Shown here: piece after piece, positions 34,045-42,659 of the stretch | Position numbering within the stretch: the first letter of the stretch is position 1 | How the letters are laid out: the number at the start of each line of letters is the position of its first letter | Assembly (NCBI GenBank): GCA_016926805.1 | Contig: JAFGNV010000037.1 | Coordinates: forward strand, 1 to 43,934 | DNA length: 43,934 nt | Reading direction: 5' to 3' | From: Anaerolineae bacterium | GTDB lineage: Bacteria; Chloroflexota; Anaerolineae; 4572-78; J111 | Position numbers and translations under genes: made by a program | Notes under the pieces: generated by a model | Told to the model about the DNA's origin: nothing | What the model saw: only the letters and a program-made list of their open reading frames with translations | The model's database searches: none

Positions 34045-34641
34045 TCAATTCTCCCGCTTTGAACTTTTCTCATAAAAATAATTGGCCAGATGCTCGCGCA
34101 GCATCAGCCGGGCGCGGTGCAAACGCACTTTGACGTTGCTGGCCGAAATTCCCAAAATTTCGGTAACCTCCTGCACTGACAATCCTTCCAAATCACGCAA
34201 GACAAACACACCCTGTAACGAGCCGGGCAGAGCCGCTACCGCCTCATCCATCACCTGGCGCAATTCGTCGGTGAGCGTGACCATCTCCGGATTCCAGTCC
34301 CAATCTTGAAGCTGGCGGGGCCAAAATTCGCCCTCGGCTTCGTCGGGCGGGGTATCCAAGGAGACCACCGGCGCTTCCCGCCGACGCAGCCGCATCAGGC
34401 CGTTGTTGGTGGCAATACGGTACAACCAGGTGGTCAGGCTAGAGCGTCCCTCAAACGCTTCTACGCCCCGGCAGGCATTGATAAACGTTTCTTGCAGCAC
34501 CTCTTCGGCTTCGGTGGGATGGCCGGTGAGACGTAACGCCACATTGTAGATTTTCGGCGAGTAACGCTGCACCAGATCGTCGCAGGCATAGCGGTCGCCC
34601 CGGTGCAGGGCTTCTACCAGAGATTTTTCCTCTTGGTTCAT
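34045..34641 (-). CDS. ECF-type RNA polymerase sigma factor
   Basis: A 198-residue group 4 sigma factor, starting at ATG 34641 (a TTG at 34671 would add ten residues). Region 2 shows YNVALRLTGHPTEAEEVLQETFINAC and W-LYRIATN for promoter melting. Region 4 has LPGSLQGVFVLRDLEGLSVQEV and ISASNVKVRLHRAR as the -35-binding helix-turn-helix. Length is normal. Two nucleotides separate it from the anti-sigma gene, a standard partner arrangement. Target promoters are not known. The envelope and redox genes downstream on the same strand are candidates. Confidence 0.93.
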   Translation of the reverse strand: MNQEEKSLVEALHRGDRYACDDLVQRYSPKIYNVALRLTGHPTEAEEVLQETFINACRGVEAFEGRSSLTTWLYRIATNNGLMRLRRREAPVVSLDTPPDEAEGEFWPRQLQDWDWNPEMVTLTDELRQVMDEAVAALPGSLQGVFVLRDLEGLSVQEVTEILGISASNVKVRLHRARLMLREHLANYFYEKSSKREN

Positions 34642-34816
34642 CTTTCGTCTACGATAGGCTTGTTGGTTCAAAATTCAATCTGTGCAACAGCCGCACAGGA
34701 AAGGGGGGATAATGGGGGGAACACCCCACACCCCCGGCCCTCCGGGCAATTCTTCAACCTTATTGCCCAAGTCGTCAAAATTCATTCTACCATAAGACTA
34801 AATGTTGCCAAAACTC

Positions 34817-34845
34817 TTGACTCGCCGCGCAAATGATGGTATATT
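34817..34845 (+). promoter_or_regulatory. Sigma-70-type promoter of the TetR/ABC-2 operon
   Basis: TTGACT (34817-34822), a spacer of exactly 17 bp, and TATATT (34840-34845). Transcription should start near 34852, inside the tandem operator, so repressor binding would block initiation. Confidence 0.8.
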
Positions 34846-34849
34846 ATAA

Positions 34850-34882
34850 ACCGACTGGTCAGTCAGTGACCGACTGGTCAGT
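34850..34882. promoter_or_regulatory. Tandem TetR operator
   Basis: The 14-bp sequence ACCGACTGGTCAGT occurs twice, at 34850-34863 and 34869-34882, 19 bp apart. Each contains the dyad (A/G)ACC-N4-GGTC. The pair lies directly after the -10 box of the promoter and 33 bp before the TetR start, as expected for autorepression. Confidence 0.75.
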
Positions 34883-34914
34883 ATACGATTTTCCGAGACA
34901 ATGAGGTCGAACCA

Positions 34915-35541
34915 ATGAGTAGCTTTGAAACTATCAGCGCATCTCCAACTGACCGCAAGGCAGCCACTCGTGTCCAAATTTTGCAGTCGGCCCTGATGTG
35001 TTTTTCCGAAAAGGGTTTTTATCAAACCACTATGGATGATATTGTAGCCCGGAGTGGGCTGAGTAAGGGCGCGTTGTACTGGCACTTCAAGAGCAAACAA
35101 GAGTTATTCATTGCCTTGGTAGAGTGGTTTATTCTGCAAATGGCCGAGCAAATGGACCACGCCTGGACCGACGATATGTCAGCCGCCGACAAGATTCGGG
35201 CTATGGTTGAGGTAACGCTGGCCGGCAGCGAACAAATGGTTCCGTTTGTCAAAATCTTTCTTGATTTCTGGGCGCAAACACCGGAGGATGAGCAACTCCA
35301 ACATATTTTTGCCGGCATCATTGAAGAGTATGAAACCAAGTTGGAAGAAATTATCAACGAAGGTGTTGCCAACGGCGAATTTCAGCCAGTGAAGAATCCG
35401 TGCAATCTGTCGCTGGCGATGTTTGGTATGCTCGATGCCCTGTTTTTGTACTACACCCTACTAGGAGACAAAGTAGATATGCACGGATCAGCCAGAGCGG
35501 CCGTAGACGTGATGCTGGCCGGATTAACGTGTAAGGAGTAA
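34915..35541 (+). CDS. TetR-family transcriptional repressor
   Basis: This 208-residue regulator has an N-terminal helix-turn-helix (about 20-66). SALMCFSEKGFYQTTMDDI and SGLSKGALYWHFKSKQELF are highly typical of the AcrR/TetR type. The C-terminal helical domain binds an unknown ligand. The tandem operator and promoter immediately upstream indicate autoregulation. The AAGGAG for the next gene overlaps its 3' end, so it is cotranscribed with the two ABC-2 permeases. The expected role is repression of an exporter until a toxic substrate binds the regulator. Confidence 0.93.
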   Translation: MSSFETISASPTDRKAATRVQILQSALMCFSEKGFYQTTMDDIVARSGLSKGALYWHFKSKQELFIALVEWFILQMAEQMDHAWTDDMSAADKIRAMVEVTLAGSEQMVPFVKIFLDFWAQTPEDEQLQHIFAGIIEEYETKLEEIINEGVANGEFQPVKNPCNLSLAMFGMLDALFLYYTLLGDKVDMHGSARAAVDVMLAGLTCKE

Positions 35542-35544
35542 CTG

Positions 35545-36690
35545 ATGTCGTTATTTAAAACGTGGGCTGTTTTGGTGAAAGAAGGCCGCCATATTTGGCG
35601 CGACCCCAGCACACTTATTTTGTTATTGCTGGCCCCGGTCTTTCTTATGATCATCATGTCTTATGCCCTCATTGCCAATATTCGAGAAACACCCATTATG
35701 GTAATGGACAAAAGCCGGTCGGCTCTTTCCCGTGAATTTTTGGATACCCTGGCTAACAGTAAAGATATTGTGGTAAACAAACTGGCTACCAACTATGCCG
35801 AGGCCGAACGATACTTTGACCGCAGCCAAACCAAGGCCCTGGTGGTCATTCCCCCTAACTTCGCCAGCCAATTGACTGCCGGTCAACCGGCAGAAGTGCA
35901 AGTTATTGTTGATGGGACCGATCCTTCCACGGCCAATCACGTGATCAACCACGTCCTCAGCCGGGCGCAGGTGTTCGGCGTGCAGATAGCCATAAAATCT
36001 ATTGAACGAACAAACCCCGAACTGATCAGGTATTTGCAAACGCCCCTGGGCATAGACCTGCGCATCCGCACCTGGTATAACCCCGACCTCAAAAACACTC
36101 ACGGTATTGTACCCGCGATGATTGTTCTGGTGATGAGTCTCCCGGCGATGGTGGTGATGAATGCCCTGGTGCGAGAAAAGGAATACAGTACCCTGGAAAG
36201 TATTTTTGCTACCCCCCTGAGCCGGAGCGAACTTTTAGTTGGCAAACTTCTGCCGTATGTTTTCACCGGTCTCATCAGTGTGGTCATCTGTACCATAGTG
36301 GCGGTCAAACTATTTGGGGTACCGTTTCAGGGGTCTTTTCTGCTCTTCCTAGTGTTATCGGTGGATTTTCTGCTGGCAACCTATGCGATGGGTATCTTTA
36401 TGGCCACGTTTGTGTCCAGTCAGGCCGCTTCGTCCATTATTGCGTTGCTGGTTTTTATGTTTCCCGGTTTCTTTCTGTCCGGCATTTTTTACCCTGTGTC
36501 CAGTTTTCCCGATTTAGTCCAGGAGGAAGCCCAATGGCTGCCTTCCACCCAATTTGTGGCCATTACCCGGGGCTTGCTGGTCAAAGGGCAAGGACTTGAG
36601 GCGTTATGGTATCCCGCCGTGATGCTGTTGGTCATCGCTCTGATGATGACGGTTCTGGCCGTGTTTTTCTTTAAGAAGAAGTTAAAATAA
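35545..36690 (+). CDS. ABC-2 type transporter permease, first of a pair
   Basis: This 381-residue membrane protein has one helix near the N-terminus (about 28-48), a large extracytoplasmic region (about 50-190, starting ETPIMVMDKSRSALSREFL), then about five helices. These include the typical VREKEYSTLESIFATPLSR motif before TM3 and PGFFLSGIFYPVSSFP in the exit loop. This is the YhhJ/YbhR exporter type. Usually two such permeases work with one ATPase and often an HlyD-type adaptor. No ATPase gene is found in this cluster. The start is 3 nt past the TetR stop. Confidence 0.92.
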   Translation: MSLFKTWAVLVKEGRHIWRDPSTLILLLLAPVFLMIIMSYALIANIRETPIMVMDKSRSALSREFLDTLANSKDIVVNKLATNYAEAERYFDRSQTKALVVIPPNFASQLTAGQPAEVQVIVDGTDPSTANHVINHVLSRAQVFGVQIAIKSIERTNPELIRYLQTPLGIDLRIRTWYNPDLKNTHGIVPAMIVLVMSLPAMVVMNALVREKEYSTLESIFATPLSRSELLVGKLLPYVFTGLISVVICTIVAVKLFGVPFQGSFLLFLVLSVDFLLATYAMGIFMATFVSSQAASSIIALLVFMFPGFFLSGIFYPVSSFPDLVQEEAQWLPSTQFVAITRGLLVKGQGLEALWYPAVMLLVIALMMTVLAVFFFKKKLK

Positions 36691-36720
36691 CAAAGCTACC
36701 CTGACCCTCAGGAGCAAAAA

Positions 36721-37851
36721 ATGTTTTATCGACTCTGGTTTCTCATTGTTAAAGAACTCATCCAAATGATGCGGTACAAAGCATTGGTGATTATGGTGAT
36801 CTTTGGCCCGCTGGCGGAAATGTCACTGGTGGCTTGGTCTACGGCAGCTCCCATTACCAACCTGCCCACCGTGGTTGTGGATCAGAGCCGCAGTGAAGAG
36901 AGTCGGGCCTTGCTAACTGCATTTAATAACACCGAAACGTTCGAATTTGAGCATTATCTCGGCAATCCCACCGAGGCAACGCCTTACATCGAATCTGGCG
37001 AAGCTGTGGCGGCCCTGATTATTCCCACCAATTACGGGCAACAATTGGCTAATCCTATCGGCTCCTTCCCAGAAGTTGGTTTTATTCTGGATGGCTCCGA
37101 TCCCATTGCCGCCGCCGAGGCGCTCAACTCTGCGCAGGGTGTGGTAGAGCATATGAACCAAAAACTGGCGGTGCAGTGGAATGGGGGTCGTGAGGAGAAT
37201 TTCTCCCTGGTGCAGCCTCGTTTGCGCGTGCGCTATAACGAAGAGATGAAAAAATCCATCTACACCGTTCCCTCAGAATTGGGCTTGATCCTGTTTGCGA
37301 TAACCGTGATGGTGGCCGGAATTGGCATTGCCCGCGAGCGCGAATTGGGCACGCTGGAACAGTTAACCGTGACCCCTATCAGCCGACTTGAACTGATTAT
37401 TGCCAAATCGGTACCCGCCGTGTTGCTCGGCTTTACTGCTTTTCTATTGATGCTGGCCGTAGCCATGTTGGTCTTTGGTATCCCCATGCGCGGTTCGTGG
37501 GCCTTGCTGCTGACCATCTCTTTCTTCTTCCTGATGGTCGAGTTGAATATCGGCCTGATGGTGTCTGCCTACGCTAAGAACCAAATGCAAGCACTGCTAC
37601 TGACCTTTACCTGGGTGATGGTCGAATTCTTCTTCTCCGGCTACGGCGTGCCGGTGGAAAACATGCCCGACATTTTACAGAAAATCGCACCTATCTTCCC
37701 CATTCATCACTATATGATCATCTTTCGTAGCATCTTATTGAAAGGCGTCGGTCTGGGAGCCTTTTGGCCGCAGTTGCTGGCCGGATTCGTTATTGGGGTC
37801 GTCGTGCTGATGTTGACGATCTGGTTTATGGGCCGGCAAAAGTGGGAATAA
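36721..37851 (+). CDS. ABC-2 type transporter permease, second of a pair
   Basis: 376 residues with the same layout as the preceding permease: an N-terminal helix, an extracytoplasmic domain (TNLPTVVVDQSRSEESRALL start), then ARERELGTLEQLTVTPISR and a C-terminal block of helices with FFFSGYGVPVENMP. The two genes are homologous and probably form a heterodimeric channel. AGGAG precedes the ATG, 30 bp after the first permease gene. No ATP-binding protein gene follows, so the energising subunit must come from elsewhere, or the substrate flux differs from that of a normal ABC exporter. Confidence 0.92.
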   Translation: MFYRLWFLIVKELIQMMRYKALVIMVIFGPLAEMSLVAWSTAAPITNLPTVVVDQSRSEESRALLTAFNNTETFEFEHYLGNPTEATPYIESGEAVAALIIPTNYGQQLANPIGSFPEVGFILDGSDPIAAAEALNSAQGVVEHMNQKLAVQWNGGREENFSLVQPRLRVRYNEEMKKSIYTVPSELGLILFAITVMVAGIGIARERELGTLEQLTVTPISRLELIIAKSVPAVLLGFTAFLLMLAVAMLVFGIPMRGSWALLLTISFFFLMVELNIGLMVSAYAKNQMQALLLTFTWVMVEFFFSGYGVPVENMPDILQKIAPIFPIHHYMIIFRSILLKGVGLGAFWPQLLAGFVIGVVVLMLTIWFMGRQKWE

Positions 37852-37890
37852 GCATTATCAAAAATTTTGGTTACAGAAAGGAGATTCAAA

Positions 37891-38142
37891 ATGCAACTCA
37901 ATGTAAAAGCTTTTGCCCTAACGTTTGGTCTGGTTTGGGGGATTGGTCTATTTTTATTAACCTGGTGGATTATTTTTTTTGACGGCGCTACCGGCGAACC
38001 TACCCTGATTGGACAGGTATACCGGGGCTACACCATCTCGCCACTGGGCAGCGTTATCGGCCTGATTTGGGCTTTGGTCGATGGACTGATTTTTGGCGCC
38101 CTCTTTGCCTGGCTTTACAACACGTTGAACCAAAAACTGTAA
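37891..38142 (+). CDS. Small two-helix membrane protein (holin-like annotation possible)
   Basis: Start chosen at ATG 37891 because AAAGGAG lies 6-8 bases upstream; this gives 83 residues (a GTG at 37867 would add eight). The sequence has a helix from about 6 to 29 (FALTFGLVWGIGLFLLTWW) and another from about 53 to 75. A short extracytoplasmic loop ending in YRGYTISPLGS lies between them. I recall similar NVKAFAL-type proteins being labelled 'bacteriophage holin' in Chloroflexota genomes, but no lysis genes are nearby and the function is unknown. It follows the permease pair by about 40 bp. Confidence 0.7.
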   Translation: MQLNVKAFALTFGLVWGIGLFLLTWWIIFFDGATGEPTLIGQVYRGYTISPLGSVIGLIWALVDGLIFGALFAWLYNTLNQKL

Positions 38143-38168
38143 TCAAGGTCCAGAGGAATTACAGTCAA

Positions 38169-38592
38169 ATGAACGTCTTTTTATTCTGGCAACGATGGTT
38201 GCTGATTTTGGGGGATTTTATTTGTCGTTCTGGGCATCGTGATAACCTTGCCCGTTGGGGTCACTATATTCGACGGGCTGATCAATCCCGTTTTTTGGAA
38301 AAATGGGGTCATGCCAGACGACGTTACTGCCTTCAAAACCTTTATCTACGGGGTTTTGGGAGCAGCGATGGTCGGTTGGGGGATACTGCTCGTCTTCATC
38401 GTCCATTATCCCTTTCGACAAAAAGAGAAGTGGGCCTGGAATTGTCTAGTGACAGGATTCGCGGTCTGGTTCATCTTCGGCCAATATGTTTCGGTCCGGG
38501 CGAGGGTGTATGCCAATGTTGCGGCCGATATTGCCTTTTTTGTGCTGGTGATGGCGCCTTTGTTTTTTACCAGAAAAGATTTCATCCAATAA
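38169..38592 (+). pseudogene. Four-helix membrane protein gene, frameshifted at a G5 run
   Basis: The frame from ATG 38169 (MNVFLFWQRWLLILG) is the start of a protein like the next gene. At the five-G run 38210-38214 it shifts out of phase. Removing one G lets it continue as ILFVVLGIV into the frame that ends at 38592. That part holds INPVFWKNGVMP, KTFIYGVLGA and EKWAWNCL, all shared with the paralogue. The repaired protein would be about 140 residues. The cause may be a real mutation, poly-G phase variation, or a sequencing error. The function is unknown. Confidence 0.75.
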
Positions 38593-38607
38593 CCGGGAGG
38601 AGCAACG

Positions 38608-39045
38608 ATGAAACGTTTTAATTTTTGGCAAAAGTGGTTACTGGTGATGGGCATCCTGCTTGTTTTGATGGGGCTTTCATTTCCGTTCTGTAGTTTTTTG
38701 AATATCGAAGTCACTTACATCAATTCCGTTTTTTGGGACGATGGAATTGTCCCAACCGAAGCCAAGGCATTTCAGGCCTGGATCTATGGGGTTTATGGCG
38801 CTATGGCCGCCGCCTTTGGATTATTTATCTACTTCATCGCCAGCAACTCATTCAAAGCCCGCGAGAAGTGGGCCTGGAACTGTTTGGCAATTTGTATTTC
38901 GGTGTGGTTCGTTATTGACACCTTCTTCTCTGTATATTTCGGAGCATATACCAATGCCTTTAACAATGTCATCCTTTATGTGCTGTTGATGGTACCACTC
39001 CTATTCACCAAAAAAGAGTTCGTACTTCCACACGTAGAAGCATAA
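38608..39045 (+). CDS. Four-helix membrane protein, intact paralogue
   Basis: 145 residues with four predicted helices. Shared landmarks with the frameshifted neighbour are WQ(K/R)WLL, N-VFW(D/K)-G--P, IYGVYGA and EKWAWNCL--C-SVWF, followed by PLLFTKKEF. AGGAG is five bases before the ATG. The two genes are tandem duplicates 15 bp apart. I do not recognise a family. The location after an exporter operon does not define a role. Confidence 0.75.
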   Translation: MKRFNFWQKWLLVMGILLVLMGLSFPFCSFLNIEVTYINSVFWDDGIVPTEAKAFQAWIYGVYGAMAAAFGLFIYFIASNSFKAREKWAWNCLAICISVWFVIDTFFSVYFGAYTNAFNNVILYVLLMVPLLFTKKEFVLPHVEA

Positions 39046-39047
39046 CA

Positions 39048-39281
39048 ATGAAAAAACTCCTCTTCACAACACTTCCTTCAAACGATCTCGGCCTGCTCAC
39101 CCGGTCCTTGCCAATTGCCACCGAATTGGCCCAACGTGGATACGAAATCATCTATTGCAGTCCGGCCAAGGCACCCAGCAAGTTAATCGCTGAAGCCGGC
39201 TTTGATAACTCGATGCGAGAATTCGGCGATGCCGTGTATCAACGTCAGGCAAAGAAAGATGGCAACAACGGATCAAATTGA
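39048..39281 (+). pseudogene. N-terminal stub of a GT1 (MGT-type) glycosyltransferase
   Basis: The first 54 residues match the start of UDP-sugar glycosyltransferases of the macrolide/MGT group: LFTTLPSNDLGLLTRSLPIA, then GYEIIYCSPAKAPSKLIAEAGF. After about residue 55 the similarity ends, and the frame stops at 39281 inside the next gene. Intact proteins have about 400 residues. A deletion appears to have removed the remainder and brought the acetyltransferase gene up to the break. A functional short product is unlikely. Confidence 0.65.
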
Positions 39282-39855
39282 AATCCATTTAGGCTTGCCT
39301 GAACAACATCGCCGTCAGGCAGCAGAACTTCTTTACAAAGCGTTTGAGCGAAAGTTTCAACCTGTCATGAAATCCGCGGACCATGGTGTGCCTATTCTGG
39401 CCCAGGGTCTTGTCCCGACAATGATGATCATTGCCAGGGGACAGCAGCAAATCGTCGGGGTCGTGGGATTACACTACTACAGGCAAAATTTCTGGAGTCC
39501 CCACTTAGCCAGTTTTGCCACCGAATTTGGTTGGCTTAGTGGTTTGATCCGCTTTGTGATGTTCCGGCTCTTTATTGCCGGTGAGGGACGCAATTTGGTG
39601 GTCGAGGCCATTGCCGTTGACGAATCGAGACGGGGGCAGGGAACCGGTACGCGCTTGTTGGAAGCTGCGTTTGACTATGCCCGGCAACATGGCTTCCAAT
39701 CGGTCAGCCTGGAAGTGGTAGACACCAACCCCGCCGCCCGCCGTCTTTACGAACGATTGGGGTTTGTCGCCACCAGAACGTGGCCTTATCCCTACCTGCG
39801 CAATTTCATGGGTTTCTCGGCCGCAACAACCATGGTCAAGCAAATGGCACCTTAA
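39259..39855 (+). CDS. GNAT-family N-acetyltransferase
   Basis: 198 residues from ATG 39259 (AAAGAAAG upstream). An upstream in-frame start at 39202 overlaps the GT stub and is not supported. The acetyl-CoA-binding motif A is clear: VDESRRGQGTGTRLLEAAFDYA (the Q/RxxGxG/A loop). It is followed by SLEVVDTNPAARRLYERLGF, the classic motif B. This fold transfers an acetyl group to an amine. The substrate cannot be read from sequence. The N-terminal 100 residues with EIHLGLPEQHRRQAAELLY resemble the RimI-like group. Confidence 0.9.
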   Translation: MATTDQIEIHLGLPEQHRRQAAELLYKAFERKFQPVMKSADHGVPILAQGLVPTMMIIARGQQQIVGVVGLHYYRQNFWSPHLASFATEFGWLSGLIRFVMFRLFIAGEGRNLVVEAIAVDESRRGQGTGTRLLEAAFDYARQHGFQSVSLEVVDTNPAARRLYERLGFVATRTWPYPYLRNFMGFSAATTMVKQMAP

Positions 39856-39992
39856 CAATAGCATAATCTATGACAAAAAAGCATTGACTTTTTGTATGAG
39901 AATCAGGATAAGGAGTGTATACTCATGAAAATGAATCATCGCTCATCGCGATAAACATTCACTCATTGCCGTCATAGAAAAAGGAGATTGTA

Positions 39993-42659
39993 ATGAATAC
40001 CTGGCATCAAGAAGATGTAACCGATGTCTTACAACAACTAGAAGTCGAAGCTACGCGTGGTTTGAGTCAGGCCGAAGCAACGCGCCGCCTGGCCAAATAT
40101 GGCCCCAATGAACTGCAAGCTGCGCCGGGTGTTTCACCGTGGGCGTTGCTACTGGGGCAATTCAAAAACGTGCTCATCGTCATCCTGCTCATTGCTACGG
40201 TCATTTCTATCTTCCTGGGCCACAGCATCGAAGCCATTGCCATTGCCGTGATCGTGTTGTTTGCCGTGCTGCTCGGTTTTATCCAGGAATACCGGGCCGA
40301 GCGGGCCATCGAAGCCCTGCGCGAGATGGCCGCGCCCACCGCCACCGTGCTGCGAGACGGAAATGAAGTGGAAATTCCGGCCCGCGGGCTGGTACCCGGC
40401 GACATCATTCTGCTCACTGCCGGAGACAGAGTTCCCGCCGACGCGCGGCTCATTGAAGCCATCAATCTAAAAATTGAAGAGTCGGCCCTCACCGGTGAGT
40501 CGGTGCCGGTGGATAAACACGTCGAGCTGCTGGCGGACGAAAACCTGACGATCGTCGACCTTAAAAATATGGCCTACGCCGGCACGGCCGTCACCTATGG
40601 CCGGGGACGGGCGGTGGTGGTGGCCACTGGCATGCAAACCGAGTTTGGCCGGATTGCCCAAATGCTGCAAACCGTCGAAAGTGGGCGAACTCCCCTGCAA
40701 GAGAACCTGGACCGGGTGGGAGTTATCCTGGCCCGGGCGGCCCTGGTGGGCGTGGCCATCATCGTGGCCCTGGGCTGGCTGCGGGGCCAGCCTTTCATCG
40801 AAATGTTCATCTTTGGCGTGGCTCTGGCCGTGGCCGTGGTGCCCGAAGCTCTGCCCGCCGTGGTCACCATCTCCCTGGCCCTGGGGGTGCAGCGCATGGT
40901 CAAACGCAATGCCCTGATGCGCCGTCTCCCGGCGGTTGAAACCCTGGGTAGCACCTCGGTGATTTGTTCTGATAAAACCGGCACGCTAACCAAAAACGAA
41001 ATGACCGTGCGCCAGATTTACGTGGCCGGACAGATGTTCCAGGTTTCCGGCTCGGGGTATGATCCCAAGGGCGGCTTCTCGCTTGCGGGGACGCCAGTTG
41101 AGCCGCCGGAGGCGTTGCTGGAGTTTCTGAGAGCCGCGACCCTGGCCTCGGACTCCTATCTGGTCCAACACAACGGCCAGTGGGAGATTAAAGGCGACCC
41201 AACCGAAGGCGCACTGGTTGTAGCCACAGCCAAAGCGGGCTTACATAAAGTTGACCTCGATAGCCACTCCCCCCGCGTCCACGAAATCCCCTTTACCTCA
41301 GAAACCAAACGGATGACCACGCTGCATGAAACCTCAGCCGGGTTGACCGCCTATGCCAAAGGTGCGCCGGAAATTATCCTCGACTCCTGTACCCAACAAC
41401 TTACCGCAACCGGGCCAGAAAAGCTTGATTCAACCGGCAAAGACCAGATTCTGGCAACGGCCCAACACATGGCCTATGAAGCCTTGCGCGTGTTGGCGGT
41501 TGCGGCAAAATCCCCGGTCATGTTGGAAAATGCCGAAGATGACATGACCTTCCTGGGGTTGGTCGGCATGATCGACCCGCCTCGCCCGGAAGCCGGAGTG
41601 GCCATCCGACGCTGCGAGGAAGCCAGTATCAAGCCGGTGATGATTACCGGCGACCATCCGCTCACCGCCCAGGCCATTGCCCGCGAGTTGGGGTTGCTAA
41701 AAACCGGACGGGTCATCACCGGTGCCGAGTTAGAAATGATGGATGACGCTGAATTTGAGCGCGAAGTAGAAACGATTGAAGTTTACGCCCGCGTTTCTCC
41801 GGCCCACAAACTTAACGTGGTCACCGCTTTGCAGCAGAAAGGCCACATTGTAGCCATGACCGGCGACGGCGTGAATGATGCGCCCGCGCTCAAAAAAGCC
41901 GACATCGGCATTGCTATGGGCATTACCGGCACGGACGTAACCAAAGAAGCCGCCGATATGACCCTGACCGACGATAACTTTGCCTCCATTGTGGCCGCGG
42001 TGGAAGAGGGACGGGGCATTTTTGGCAACATCAAAAAATACCTCATGTACCTGCTCTCGGCCAACATCGGTGAAATTGGCCTGATGGCCGGGGCCACGGT
42101 ACTGGGTTTGCCCCTCCCCTTGAGCGCCGTGCAGATTCTGTATGTCAATCTGGCCACCGATGGCCTGCCTGCCCTGGCCCTGGCTGTGGATCCACCAGAA
42201 AAAGACCTGATGCGCCGCAAACCACGCAACCCGCGCACCGGCATTTTCACCCGGCCGGTGATCACGCTGATGCTGGCCGGGGGAGTATGGTCAACCCTGG
42301 TTAACCTGAGTCTCTTCACCTGGGCCTTGAAATCCGGCCGCAGTCACGCCGAAGCAATGACCATGACCTTTGTGGCTCTGGTTCTGATTGAATTCTTTAA
42401 GGCCTATAACTTCCGCTCCGATCGTCTATCGATGCTAAACCAACCTTTTGCCAACAAGTGGTTGAATCTGGCGATTCTGTGGGAAATAACCCTTCTGCTC
42501 TTGATTGTGTACGTGCCGGTTCTACACCTGCCCTTTGGCACCTTTAGCCTGACGCTGATCGATTGGGTCATCGTCCTTGGGGTTGCCTTGACCATCAACC
42601 CGGTGTTGGAACTGGGCAAGTGGTTGGTTCGGCGCGGTTGGTTTGGAGAATTGGCCTAA
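39993..42659 (+). CDS. P2A-type (SERCA-like) Ca2+-transporting ATPase
   Basis: 888 residues. The actuator loop TGES is near residue 168. Phosphorylation occurs at Asp (about 327) in CSDKTGTLTKN, and the hinge is GDGVNDAPALKKADIGIAMG. The membrane Ca2+ ligands of SERCA are all present: PEALP in M4 (Glu), NIGEI in M5 (Asn, Glu), NLATDG in M6 (Asn, Thr, Asp) and a Glu in LIEFFKAYN of M8. This supports Ca2+ rather than Na+ or H+ export, though Mn2+ or Na+ specificity cannot be excluded. AAGGAG precedes the ATG. There is no regulatory C-terminal extension. A weak TTGACT lies upstream without a well-spaced -10. Confidence 0.94.
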   Translation: MNTWHQEDVTDVLQQLEVEATRGLSQAEATRRLAKYGPNELQAAPGVSPWALLLGQFKNVLIVILLIATVISIFLGHSIEAIAIAVIVLFAVLLGFIQEYRAERAIEALREMAAPTATVLRDGNEVEIPARGLVPGDIILLTAGDRVPADARLIEAINLKIEESALTGESVPVDKHVELLADENLTIVDLKNMAYAGTAVTYGRGRAVVVATGMQTEFGRIAQMLQTVESGRTPLQENLDRVGVILARAALVGVAIIVALGWLRGQPFIEMFIFGVALAVAVVPEALPAVVTISLALGVQRMVKRNALMRRLPAVETLGSTSVICSDKTGTLTKNEMTVRQIYVAGQMFQVSGSGYDPKGGFSLAGTPVEPPEALLEFLRAATLASDSYLVQHNGQWEIKGDPTEGALVVATAKAGLHKVDLDSHSPRVHEIPFTSETKRMTTLHETSAGLTAYAKGAPEIILDSCTQQLTATGPEKLDSTGKDQILATAQHMAYEALRVLAVAAKSPVMLENAEDDMTFLGLVGMIDPPRPEAGVAIRRCEEASIKPVMITGDHPLTAQAIARELGLLKTGRVITGAELEMMDDAEFEREVETIEVYARVSPAHKLNVVTALQQKGHIVAMTGDGVNDAPALKKADIGIAMGITGTDVTKEAADMTLTDDNFASIVAAVEEGRGIFGNIKKYLMYLLSANIGEIGLMAGATVLGLPLPLSAVQILYVNLATDGLPALALAVDPPEKDLMRRKPRNPRTGIFTRPVITLMLAGGVWSTLVNLSLFTWALKSGRSHAEAMTMTFVALVLIEFFKAYNFRSDRLSMLNQPFANKWLNLAILWEITLLLLIVYVPVLHLPFGTFSLTLIDWVIVLGVALTINPVLELGKWLVRRGWFGELA

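Noticed and set aside
39884-39923. TTGACT and TATACT upstream of the Ca2+ ATPase as a promoter
   Set aside because: The spacing is 28 bp, far from the optimal 17, and no good -10 lies at the right distance.
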